From the NCBI GenBank assembly GCA_028282045.1, contig JANQIS010000216.1, positions 1-7,304 on the forward strand: a stretch of DNA of 7,304 nucleotides. The letters are read 5' to 3'. How positions within the stretch are numbered: the first letter of the stretch is position 1; each line of letters begins with the position of its first letter. Below are positions 1-5,513 of this stretch, piece by piece. The position numbers and the translations under genes are program-made. The notes under the pieces were generated by a model, which made no database searches, was not told where the DNA came from, and was given only the letters and a program-made list of their open reading frames with translations. The DNA is from Gammaproteobacteria bacterium. GTDB taxonomy: Bacteria > Pseudomonadota > Gammaproteobacteria > Francisellales > CACEW01.

Positions 1-364
1 ACTGCTCAACAACCTGTGCATGGCGTTCAGTTAAACGCTGTTCTAGCGCCTCAAAACTAACTTCAGGCACCCCAAGCTCAGCAATCATCTGATGTTGCAT
101 CTGCGCTTGCTGTGCTGGTGTTAAAGCTAGCTCATGCTGTAAATATCGTTGTAGCTGGGTGCTATAGTACTGGCGCACTTGAACCATATCACCCTGGTAA
201 ACATGGGCAGCACGCATCGCTGCTTTGAGTAGATGGTGAAACGGTTTACTATAAGTTAAACCGGCTTGCCCCAGGCGTTGCACCCTCTGGCCATCAGTGT
301 GTAAATACACAGCATCAATACCATCGGCAGAAGTACCACTCATTAAACCGATGGCATAAATCAT
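1..364 (-). CDS. anmK: Anhydro-N-acetylmuramic acid kinase, N-terminal part (cut by window edge)
   Basis: AnmK phosphorylates and opens 1,6-anhydro-N-acetylmuramic acid to MurNAc-6-phosphate, using ATP, in the cytosolic branch of peptidoglycan recycling. The visible 121 codons start MIYAIGLMSGTSADGIDAVY; the MSGTSxDGID stretch at residues 8-17 is the family's nucleotide-binding signature. The segment ends in LTERHAQVVEQ, typical of the helix that follows in this family. Full-length members are about 370 residues, so roughly two thirds lies beyond position 1. The ATG at 364 is chosen because the signature lies only seven residues in, as in other AnmK proteins. It begins 4 nt after the yggX stop with no clear Shine-Dalgarno sequence, so translation may be coupled. 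It is the last visible gene of the pan-mutY-yggX cluster. MurQ, the next enzyme of the pathway, is not in view. Confidence 0.95.
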   Translation of the reverse strand, partial: MIYAIGLMSGTSADGIDAVYLHTDGQRVQRLGQAGLTYSKPFHHLLKAAMRAAHVYQGDMVQVRQYYSTQLQRYLQHELALTPAQQAQMQHQMIAELGVPEVSFEALEQRLTERHAQVVEQ

Positions 365-368
365 GAGT

Positions 369-638
369 TTATTCGCTTGGTGGCACGTAACCGGCCGGCT
401 TTTGTGCGCCTGCACCAAACAAAAATTGCTCCATTTGTTGTGCCAGGAACTGACGTGCTTTGGGATCAATCATACTCAGACGATACTCATTGATCAGCAT
501 AGTTTGGTGCTCCAGCCATTGATTCCAGGCTTGTTTAGAAATCGATTGCATGATGCGCTCACCCAAGGCGCCAGGATAGGGTGGCACTTCAAAGCCTTCA
601 AGTTCGGCTTGCAGTTTTTGGCAAAAAACGCTGGACAT
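369..638 (-). CDS. yggX: Probable Fe(2+)-trafficking / oxidative damage protection protein YggX
   Basis: This 89-residue protein matches YggX, a small cytosolic protein linked to iron handling and protection of Fe-S clusters during oxidative stress; its exact biochemistry is still debated. Visible signatures are Cys6 in the N-terminal VFC motif, YPGALG at 21-26, and the long helix motif SKQAWNQWLEHQTMLINE at 34-51. Length matches the family (about 90 residues). The ATG at 638 puts the conserved cysteine at residue 6, close to its family position. The gene begins 5 nt after the mutY stop and ends 4 nt before anmK. mutY-yggX adjacency is also seen in E. coli and its relatives, and it groups two proteins concerned with oxidative damage and iron. 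No strong ribosome binding site is visible. Confidence 0.96.
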   Translation of the reverse strand: MSSVFCQKLQAELEGFEVPPYPGALGERIMQSISKQAWNQWLEHQTMLINEYRLSMIDPKARQFLAQQMEQFLFGAGAQKPAGYVPPSE

Positions 639-643
639 AGTGA

Positions 644-1699
644 TCAGGATTCATGGTTTGTTGTAAGCATAGCGCAATTGTAGTGGGTTTTAAATATTTG
701 CCGCACCGGTGCAGGCAACCCTAAAGCTAACAAATCGTCAATAGCATGCCATGAGCCTTGTCTTATTTGATCTACTGTACAAACAAGCAGATTCATATCT
801 AATTGGTAATGAGTGAACTTGTGGCTGATCATGGGTAAGTTTTGTTGAGAAAGCACAACAAAACCGGATAACCAATCGTGTAAAGCCTGCTCGCTGTCAA
901 ACTGCGGCGGCACCCACAGCCCACCCCAAATACCGTGATTGGGGCGTTTGTGTAACAGTATCTGATCATCACAACGCAACAGAGCAAACCAAGCTTGCTT
1001 GGTAGGGTAAGCTCTTTTGAGCTTTTTGCCGGGATAGCGCGTGACATCGCCTTGCTGAAACGCCTGACAGCTTTGTTGCAACGGGCAAAGCAGGCATTGC
1101 GGTTTGGTGCGAGTACACAATGTAGCACCTAGATCCATCATTGCCTGGGTGTAATCAGCGACTCGATCAGTTGGCGTGAGTGTTTGAGCCAATTGCCATA
1201 GTTGATCTGCCACTTTTTTGTCACCCGGCCAACCGACAATGGCACCAAAGCGTGATAATACCCGTTTTACATTACCATCCAAAATGGCCAACGGCTGATT
1301 GTCAACAATGGCCAAAATCGCTGCGGCAGTGGAACGGCCAATGCCAGGTAACGACTGCATGGTTGCCTGATCAGAAGGGAATTGTCCGGCAAACGTGTCA
1401 ACCACCACTTGTGCACAACGATGCAAATTGCGTGCACGGGCATAATAGCCCAAACCGGCCCAGTATTGCATCACTTCATCCTGGTCGGCCTGCGCCAGAT
1501 CTTGCACGGTTGCAAAGCGCTGCATAAACCGCTGGTAATAGGGAATTACTGTGCTCACCTGCGTCTGTTGCAGCATGATTTCTGACACCCATACCCGATA
1601 GTGGGTTTTATGTTGTTGCCAGGGTAAATCATGACGGCCATGACGATCAAACCACTGCAACATCGCGTGTTGGAAACTATCAGGCAAAGACTCTATCAT
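644..1699 (-). CDS. mutY: A/G-specific adenine DNA glycosylase MutY
   Basis: MutY removes adenine mispaired with 8-oxoguanine, starting base excision repair. The 351-residue protein has the full architecture. The N-terminal glycosylase domain carries Glu40 in SEIMLQQTQV (E. coli Glu37). The helix-hairpin-helix is LPGIGRSTAAAI (117-128), and catalytic Asp141 lies in ILDGNVKR (E. coli Asp138). The [4Fe-4S] loop is Cys195-X6-Cys202-X2-Cys205-X5-Cys211. The C-terminal MutT-like domain (about 235-345) includes HGIWGGLWVPP and the 8-oxoG recognition loop FTH at 295-297. The start at 1699 gives an N-terminus three residues longer than E. coli's. It lies inside the last codons of the upstream dehydrogenase gene (20-nt overlap) with no obvious Shine-Dalgarno, suggesting translational coupling. 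The FTH loop has Thr where E. coli has Ser; otherwise the protein looks intact. Confidence 0.98.
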   Translation of the reverse strand: MIESLPDSFQHAMLQWFDRHGRHDLPWQQHKTHYRVWVSEIMLQQTQVSTVIPYYQRFMQRFATVQDLAQADQDEVMQYWAGLGYYARARNLHRCAQVVVDTFAGQFPSDQATMQSLPGIGRSTAAAILAIVDNQPLAILDGNVKRVLSRFGAIVGWPGDKKVADQLWQLAQTLTPTDRVADYTQAMMDLGATLCTRTKPQCLLCPLQQSCQAFQQGDVTRYPGKKLKRAYPTKQAWFALLRCDDQILLHKRPNHGIWGGLWVPPQFDSEQALHDWLSGFVVLSQQNLPMISHKFTHYQLDMNLLVCTVDQIRQGSWHAIDDLLALGLPAPVRQIFKTHYNCAMLTTNHES

Positions 1700-2624
1700 C
1701 GATACAACAGCGCAAATATTGCAAAGTCAGTTTAGGGATACATGCCAGTTTGCGGTCAACAAAGTCTTTTGGCAAACCCTGATACTGTGCATAGCAGGTA
1801 ATCAGCCCACCACCGTTGGCAACATAATCAGGCACATAATCAATACCCGCTGCTAATAGAGTCTGCTCTGACACGGCCAATGGATTATTCGCGGCACTAA
1901 TCACCGCTTTACACCGCAATTGGCCGATGGTCCGGGTATTTAAGGTCCCACTGGCACCACAAGGCACCAGCACATCACAGGGCTCACCCAGCAGGTGTTC
2001 CGGTGATACGATCTTGGCATGGTTTTGCCATGCCAACAACTGCTGATGATCATAATCAGCTAAGACCAGTTCACAGCCTTGATTGGCCAGCCGGTGTGCC
2101 AAGTGTTGACCGACCTTACCCACGCCTTGAATGACAATGCGACTGCCGGTAAGCGGTCGATCCCATCGTTCCTGCAGATATGCTTCAATCGCCTTGCTAA
2201 CACCCAACGCAGTGGCAGCGGATGGATCACCACCTTGGTGTGTCGCGTTGGTCACATAAGCTGAATGCATCGCCAGAATGTCCATGGCATCACTGCCCAT
2301 GCCACAGTCTACCGCGCTAATATAATTACCGTAAAAAGTATTCATCCACTGAGCAAAAGCCCTGAGCAACGCCTCACGCTCATAGCTGCCTTGCGGCACT
2401 ACAATCACTGCTTTACCACCATGCAACGGTAAATCATGCGCCTGGGCTTTAAGGTGCATAGCCTGTGCCAATGCTTTTACTTCGGTTGCTGCGCTAACTA
2501 AATCAGGATAAGCCTGAAAACGCACGCCGCCAATCGCCGGCAATGACCCATCACCGCACAAGGCGATAAACGCTTGCAGTCCCGTTGCAGCATCAGCGTG
2601 AAAATGAACTTTTGCTTTAGTCAT
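1680..2624 (-). CDS. Glu/Leu/Phe/Val dehydrogenase-family protein (leucine/valine dehydrogenase-like), C-terminally short
   Basis: This 314-residue protein aligns by eye with leucine dehydrogenases, which convert branched-chain amino acids to 2-oxo acids with NAD+. Residues 18-34 cover the GLQAFIAL and GGVR region. HGGKAV (68-73) holds catalytic Lys71, with substrate-binding Lys59 exactly 12 residues earlier, as in Bacillus LeuDH (Lys68/Lys80). Asp106 in YISAVD matches the catalytic aspartate. GGDPSAATALGV (131-142) leads into the Rossmann domain, with GVGKVG (167-172) and Asp190 ending the second strand, which favours NAD+. PCGASGTLNTRTI and SAANNPLA follow the family pattern. LeuDH is about 365 residues; here about a dozen N-terminal residues and roughly 35-40 C-terminal ones are missing. 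The gene overlaps panD by 8 nt and mutY by 20 nt. Family assignment is firm, but the substrate is not. Placement in the pan cluster suggests valine to alpha-ketoisovalerate. Confidence 0.88.
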   Translation of the reverse strand: MTKAKVHFHADAATGLQAFIALCGDGSLPAIGGVRFQAYPDLVSAATEVKALAQAMHLKAQAHDLPLHGGKAVIVVPQGSYEREALLRAFAQWMNTFYGNYISAVDCGMGSDAMDILAMHSAYVTNATHQGGDPSAATALGVSKAIEAYLQERWDRPLTGSRIVIQGVGKVGQHLAHRLANQGCELVLADYDHQQLLAWQNHAKIVSPEHLLGEPCDVLVPCGASGTLNTRTIGQLRCKAVISAANNPLAVSEQTLLAAGIDYVPDYVANGGGLITCYAQYQGLPKDFVDRKLACIPKLTLQYLRCCIDDRVFA

Positions 2625-2949
2625 GCTTTAAATCTATTAATGCAGGCTCAAGGGTTTCCTGCGCCGGATCAATCCACGCGTATGAGATAATAAAAATCTC
2701 ATCACCCAGCTCACACTTACGCGCCGCAGGGCCATTTAAGCCAAATACACCACAGCCGGCTTCACCTGCAATTACGTAGGTTTCTAAGCGCTCACCATTA
2801 TTTAAATTAACAATTTGTACTTTCTCATTCTCACGTAGTTGCGCTTGCACCATTATGTCACGATCAATGGTAATACTGCCGACATAGAACAGATCTTTCT
2901 GAGTTACCGTGGCATAGGCAATTTTAGATTTCATCACTTCAATTAACAT
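2617..2949 (-). CDS. panD: Aspartate 1-decarboxylase PanD (pyruvoyl enzyme proenzyme)
   Basis: PanD decarboxylates L-aspartate to beta-alanine, the amine half of pantothenate. It is made as a proenzyme that cleaves itself between Gly24 and Ser25; both are present in YVGSITID, and the serine becomes the pyruvoyl group. Other active-site residues known from E. coli PanD fall at the same numbers: Lys9, Tyr22, Arg54, Thr57, Tyr58 and Asn72 (in GLNGPAAR). At 110 residues it is shorter than the 126 of E. coli, losing only the variable tail. The ATG at 2949 has a strong GGAGGAG 5 nt upstream, inside the end of panC, and the genes overlap by 7 nt. The stop overlaps the next gene's start in ATGACTAA. 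The PanD maturation factor PanZ is not seen here. Confidence 0.98.
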   Translation of the reverse strand: MLIEVMKSKIAYATVTQKDLFYVGSITIDRDIMVQAQLRENEKVQIVNLNNGERLETYVIAGEAGCGVFGLNGPAARKCELGDEIFIISYAWIDPAQETLEPALIDLKHD

Positions 2950-3710
2950 GGTTGCTCCTCCATGGCGACGTTATCAATCAGCCGTACATCGCCCAGTGAG
3001 GCAGCGACATAACGGCGTCTGTGTTGGGTCTTAACATAGTCAACGCTAAAACCGGCCTGCTTAAGTTGTTGTACACAAGCTGTATCGGTTAATGGTTGGG
3101 TGATAGTGCGATAAAGTTCAGTCGCTTGTTTGCGCTGTGCAGCAGTCAAACGGCTATTGCGTGAGCTCATTGCCAAACCATCAGTTTCACGCACCGTTGG
3201 GCAGCCAATCACTTCGACATCCATCAAAAAAGCGTGCACCATACCTTTAATTAATTGATACTGCTGGTAATCCTTCTCACCAAAATAAGCACGATCCGGC
3301 GCCACCCAGTGCAATAACTTCAGCACCACACTGAGCACACCATCAAAGTGCCCAGGTCGATGCGTACCTTCTAAATCACCAGATACCGTAGTTTCATGCA
3401 CTCGGTAGGTATAAGCATCGGGATACAAAGTGGTATCATCGGGCAACAACACGGCACTGACCCCATGCTGCCTGGCCAGAGCCAGATCAGCCTCTAATGT
3501 CCGTGGGTAATGTTGCAGATCGGCATCCTGGTTAAACTGAGTAGGATTGATGTAAATACTCAGCACGCTAAGGTCATTGTCTGCCAGGCTGCGATCCAAT
3601 AAGCTAGCATGGCCTGCATGTAAATGCCCCATGGTCGCTACAAAGCCGACACTACCGGATGGTGTGGCACGCCACTGGCGCCACTCGTTGACACTGCGGA
3701 TAATCTTCAT
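2943..3710 (-). CDS. panC: Pantothenate synthetase (pantoate--beta-alanine ligase), compact form
   Basis: PanC condenses pantoate and beta-alanine using ATP through a pantoyl-adenylate. The 255-residue protein has the nucleotidyltransferase HIGH-type motif HAGH at 31-34 within ATMGHLHAGH. It also has INPTQFN (54-60), the pantoate-binding region EGTHRPGHFDGV (114-125), GEKDYQQ (144-150) and the KMSKS-equivalent region RETDGLAMSSRNS (174-186). The ending SLGDVRLIDN is also typical. Family members are usually about 280 residues. The difference lies in the C-terminal lid/dimer domain after about residue 195, which is some 24 residues shorter than in E. coli. The start at 3710 is supported by GAGGTG 5 nt upstream, which overlaps the panB stop. 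The 3' end overlaps panD by 7 nt. Confidence 0.97.
   Translation of the reverse strand: MKIIRSVNEWRQWRATPSGSVGFVATMGHLHAGHASLLDRSLADNDLSVLSIYINPTQFNQDADLQHYPRTLEADLALARQHGVSAVLLPDDTTLYPDAYTYRVHETTVSGDLEGTHRPGHFDGVLSVVLKLLHWVAPDRAYFGEKDYQQYQLIKGMVHAFLMDVEVIGCPTVRETDGLAMSSRNSRLTAAQRKQATELYRTITQPLTDTACVQQLKQAGFSVDYVKTQHRRRYVAASLGDVRLIDNVAMEEQPC
2955..2961 (-). promoter_or_regulatory. Ribosome binding site of panD, inside the panC 3' end
   Basis: GGAGGAG on the minus strand, 5 nt before the panD ATG. It is the strongest Shine-Dalgarno in the cluster. It lies in the codons for Met-Glu-Glu near the PanC C-terminus, so the PanC tail sequence is partly dictated by panD initiation. Confidence 0.82.
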
Positions 3711-3715
3711 GACAA

Positions 3716-3721
3716 CACCTC
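3716..3721 (-). promoter_or_regulatory. Ribosome binding site of panC, overlapping the panB stop
   Basis: GAGGTG on the minus strand, 5 nt before the panC ATG. It shares bases with the panB TGA (TGAGGTG), so ribosomes ending panB uncover or reuse this site. Confidence 0.75.
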
Positions 3722-4511
3722 AGTGAAAGCAATGATCGTGATCCGGAAACTGGCGCTGTGCCACTTCGGCTATATAGTCATTGACAGCCACTTGCACCAA
3801 TCGTTTGCCGTCAAGATAAGGCTTAACAAATTTCGGCTTAAAGTCCTGGTTAAGCCCAAGTAAATCTTGCATCACCAACACTTGACCATCACACTGCTCA
3901 CCAGCCCCGATGCCAATCGTGAGGATGGGTATGGTCCGGGTAATTTTAGCAGCCAAACTAGCCGGCACGCACTCTAACACCACCGCGAAACAACCCGCAT
4001 CGGCCAGGCGTTTGGCTTGTTGCAATAATGCTTGTTGTGCTGCAGCTTCACGGCCTTGCACCTTATAACCGCCCAATTGATGCACGGCTTGAGGTGTTAA
4101 ACCAATATGGCCCATCACGGGCACACCAGAATCCACAATATGACGGATCAGCGTCAGGTTGTGCTCATCAGCACCTTCAAGCTTCACCGCTTGCACACCG
4201 GTTTGCATCAGTGCCATCACCGCTTGCATGCTAGCTTGTAACTCACTGCGATAGCTTAAAAACGGCAGATCGCCAATAATAAATTTATCCGGCGCGCCAC
4301 GCACCACCGCCCGGCAATGTGCTACCACCATATCTAGCGTAGCGGGCACAGTACTGTCATAGCCATGCATGGTCATCGCAGCACTGTCGCCTACCAGCAA
4401 CATATCCAGGTCAGTGTCGTTAAATAATCGTGCAAAAGTATAATCATAACAGGTGAGCATGGTGATCGGCTCACCGGCTGCCTTCTTGGCAGCAAGGTTT
4501 TGTAGGTTCAT
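3720..4511 (-). CDS. panB: 3-methyl-2-oxobutanoate (ketopantoate) hydroxymethyltransferase PanB
   Basis: PanB transfers a hydroxymethyl group from 5,10-methylene-tetrahydrofolate to alpha-ketoisovalerate, giving ketopantoate, the first committed step to pantothenate and CoA. With the start at 4511 it is 263 residues, against 264 in E. coli. Expected elements are TCYDYTFA (20-27), the metal-binding VGDSAAM with Asp42, DLPF with metal-site Asp81, Lys110 in VKLEG, GHIGLTPQ (134-141), GGYKVQGR (147-154), catalytic Glu180 in VLECVP, GIGAG (200-204) and a C-terminus ending in CFH. The open frame extends 13 codons upstream to an ATG at 4550. The 4511 ATG is preferred because GGAG lies 7 nt before it and because of family length. 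It is the first gene of the cluster, with panC 9 nt downstream. Confidence 0.98.
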   Translation of the reverse strand: MNLQNLAAKKAAGEPITMLTCYDYTFARLFNDTDLDMLLVGDSAAMTMHGYDSTVPATLDMVVAHCRAVVRGAPDKFIIGDLPFLSYRSELQASMQAVMALMQTGVQAVKLEGADEHNLTLIRHIVDSGVPVMGHIGLTPQAVHQLGGYKVQGREAAAQQALLQQAKRLADAGCFAVVLECVPASLAAKITRTIPILTIGIGAGEQCDGQVLVMQDLLGLNQDFKPKFVKPYLDGKRLVQVAVNDYIAEVAQRQFPDHDHCFH

Positions 4512-4518
4512 GTGTTTT

Positions 4519-4522
4519 CTCC
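4519..4522 (-). promoter_or_regulatory. Ribosome binding site of panB
   Basis: GGAG on the minus strand, 7 nt before the ATG at 4511. It decides the start of panB: the upstream in-frame ATG at 4550 would add 13 residues (MDLITFDRYRRKH) absent from the family. Confidence 0.8.
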
Positions 4523-4609
4523 GGTACCTGTCAAAAGTGATCAAGTCCAAAATTAAAAAAGTATTTCGTTGTCGTCACTGCCGGTAGGTTATGTCGTTAG
4601 TGCCTTGTC

Positions 4610-4648
4610 ATTCCCACACAGGTGGGAGCTCAAAGCTCACCACGCGTG
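4610..4648. repeat. Cluster of short inverted repeats, dispersed-repeat-like
   Basis: Three symmetrical elements lie in 39 nt. First, TCCCAC (4612-4617) pairs with GTGGGA (4622-4627) around a 4-nt loop; with its flanks it reads ATTCCC-N8-GGGA. Second, GAGCT (4626-4630) pairs with AGCTC (4634-4638) around CAA, extendable by GGT/ACC (4621-4623 with 4639-4641) past a two-base bulge. Third, CACGCGTG (4641-4648) is a perfect palindrome. The first two hairpins share bases 4621-4627 and cannot form together. There is no T-run, so this is not a standard terminator. It may be a decayed dispersed repeat, an operator, or a leader structure. Confidence 0.55.
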
Positions 4649-4746
4649 CGCATCGAAGACAAAGTTAATTCGACACATCACCAGTCAGTGCTTGTGGCCA
4701 TCATCCATGCTACCATGTTCAAAGTCAATAACGTTTAACACCTCAC

Positions 4747-5511
4747 ATGGCCAAACACATTATCATCGCCAACTACGGTAACGACTCGGTCGCCCTGATT
4801 CAGTGGGCGCTGGAAGCTGCGTTAAGTCATGTGTTGATCGTTAGTGTCGATACCGGTTGGGCAGCACCGCAATGGCCACAACGCGTAACACAGTGCCAGG
4901 CTTGGGTAACACGGTGTGGCTTTACTCCAATACAGCTCAACCCAACGATGAATTTCACTGCGCTAATGCAAGCCCGAGGGGAATTTCCTACCCCGCAATT
5001 TCAGTGGTGTGCCAATTATTTAAAAACCTTGCCGATTCTCGATTGGCTGGATGATGAAGCTGACCCGCGCGGTGAAGCAACGATCATGCTGGCAACACAA
5101 CCGAATCGTAGCCTACCGGGTAAACCGATACCGGAATGGATTGACGCTTACGCGCATTTTGGTGAACGTCGGGTATGGCAAGCGCTTTATCAACACACGC
5201 TCAAACAGCGCGATGCGCTGATTGAGCGAGCCGGATTTAGCGTATTGCCACATCGTAGTTTAGAGTGTGACCCGTGTGTTAATAGCGATGCTAATGATGT
5301 GCTACGCCTGGAGGATGACGTATTAGCCCGCACAGCCGCTTTAGAGCGACAGTTAGCACATCCCATGCTCGATCCGCAAATCTACCAAGGACAACCGGAC
5401 CTATGGCAAGCGGTGAAACAGTTGCATAGCCAGGGTAAACATTTTAAACCGACCGATCAGTCCATACTATTCGATGCTGGCTGTGGTAGCCCGGTAGGTT
5501 GTGGGATGTAA
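4747..5511 (+). CDS. PAPS reductase-like PP-loop family protein of unknown function
   Basis: This 254-residue protein resembles the phosphoadenosine phosphosulfate reductase / adenine nucleotide alpha-hydrolase superfamily. Near the N-terminus, NYGNDSVAL (9-17) sits where SGGKDS-type PP-loops bind ATP pyrophosphate, but it is a variant. VSVDTGW (32-38) follows as the second strand. FQWCANYLKTLPI (85-97, Cys88) matches the R/Q-x-C-x-x-x-L-K pattern of these enzymes. HRSLECDPCVNSD (169-181) gives a Cys174-X2-Cys177 pair, and the tail GCGSPVGCGM holds Cys246 and Cys252. I recall uncharacterised proteins annotated only as PAPS reductase family with the same HRSxECxPCxNS block; their function is unknown to me. 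No cys genes are nearby, so true assimilatory PAPS reduction is unlikely. The start at 4747 is the only ATG after an in-frame stop at 4729, and it lacks a clear Shine-Dalgarno. hslR follows after 2 nt. Confidence 0.8.
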   Translation: MAKHIIIANYGNDSVALIQWALEAALSHVLIVSVDTGWAAPQWPQRVTQCQAWVTRCGFTPIQLNPTMNFTALMQARGEFPTPQFQWCANYLKTLPILDWLDDEADPRGEATIMLATQPNRSLPGKPIPEWIDAYAHFGERRVWQALYQHTLKQRDALIERAGFSVLPHRSLECDPCVNSDANDVLRLEDDVLARTAALERQLAHPMLDPQIYQGQPDLWQAVKQLHSQGKHFKPTDQSILFDAGCGSPVGCGM

Positions 5512-5513
5512 TC

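Larger units (their letters stand above)
4512..4746. other. Divergent intergenic region between panB and the PP-loop gene
   Basis: This 235-nt region should hold the promoters of both transcription units. It contains an AT-rich tract (about 4548-4566) on the panB side and a cluster of inverted repeats at 4610-4648. I searched both strands for sigma-70 elements and found no convincing -35/-10 pair for either gene. The open frame at 4569-4781 across it has no family resemblance and is not a credible gene. A weak 13-nt direct repeat (4570-4582 and 4592-4604, 11 of 13 matching) is also present. Confidence 0.6.

Noticed and set aside
363..683. 106-codon plus-strand open frame
   Set aside because: It lies antisense to yggX, whose protein is clearly conserved, and its translation has no recognisable features.
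829..1128. 99-codon minus-strand open frame within mutY
   Set aside because: It is an out-of-frame shadow of the intact MutY C-terminal domain.
1180..1585. Overlapping plus-strand open frames opposite mutY
   Set aside because: They are antisense to the catalytic and Fe-S region of MutY, with no start signals or family resemblance.
1680..1740. Frameshift at the dehydrogenase C-terminus
   Set aside because: Other frames downstream give either the mutY N-terminus or an early stop, with no continuation of the leucine dehydrogenase sequence.
4520..4540. TTGACA on the minus strand (4527-4532) as a panB -35 box
   Set aside because: It is only about 15 nt before the panB start, so a matching -10 would fall inside the gene.
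4512..4550. N-terminal extension of PanB to an ATG at 4550
   Set aside because: The 13 extra residues are not in the family, and a good ribosome binding site sits before the internal ATG at 4511.
4612..4641. Rho-independent terminator
   Set aside because: The hairpins have no downstream T-run on either strand and lie between divergent genes, where no transcript needs to end.
4569..4781. 70-codon open frame across the panB upstream region
   Set aside because: It spans the palindrome cluster and overlaps the PP-loop gene start in another frame. The translation looks random, with a segment simply encoded by the repeat.
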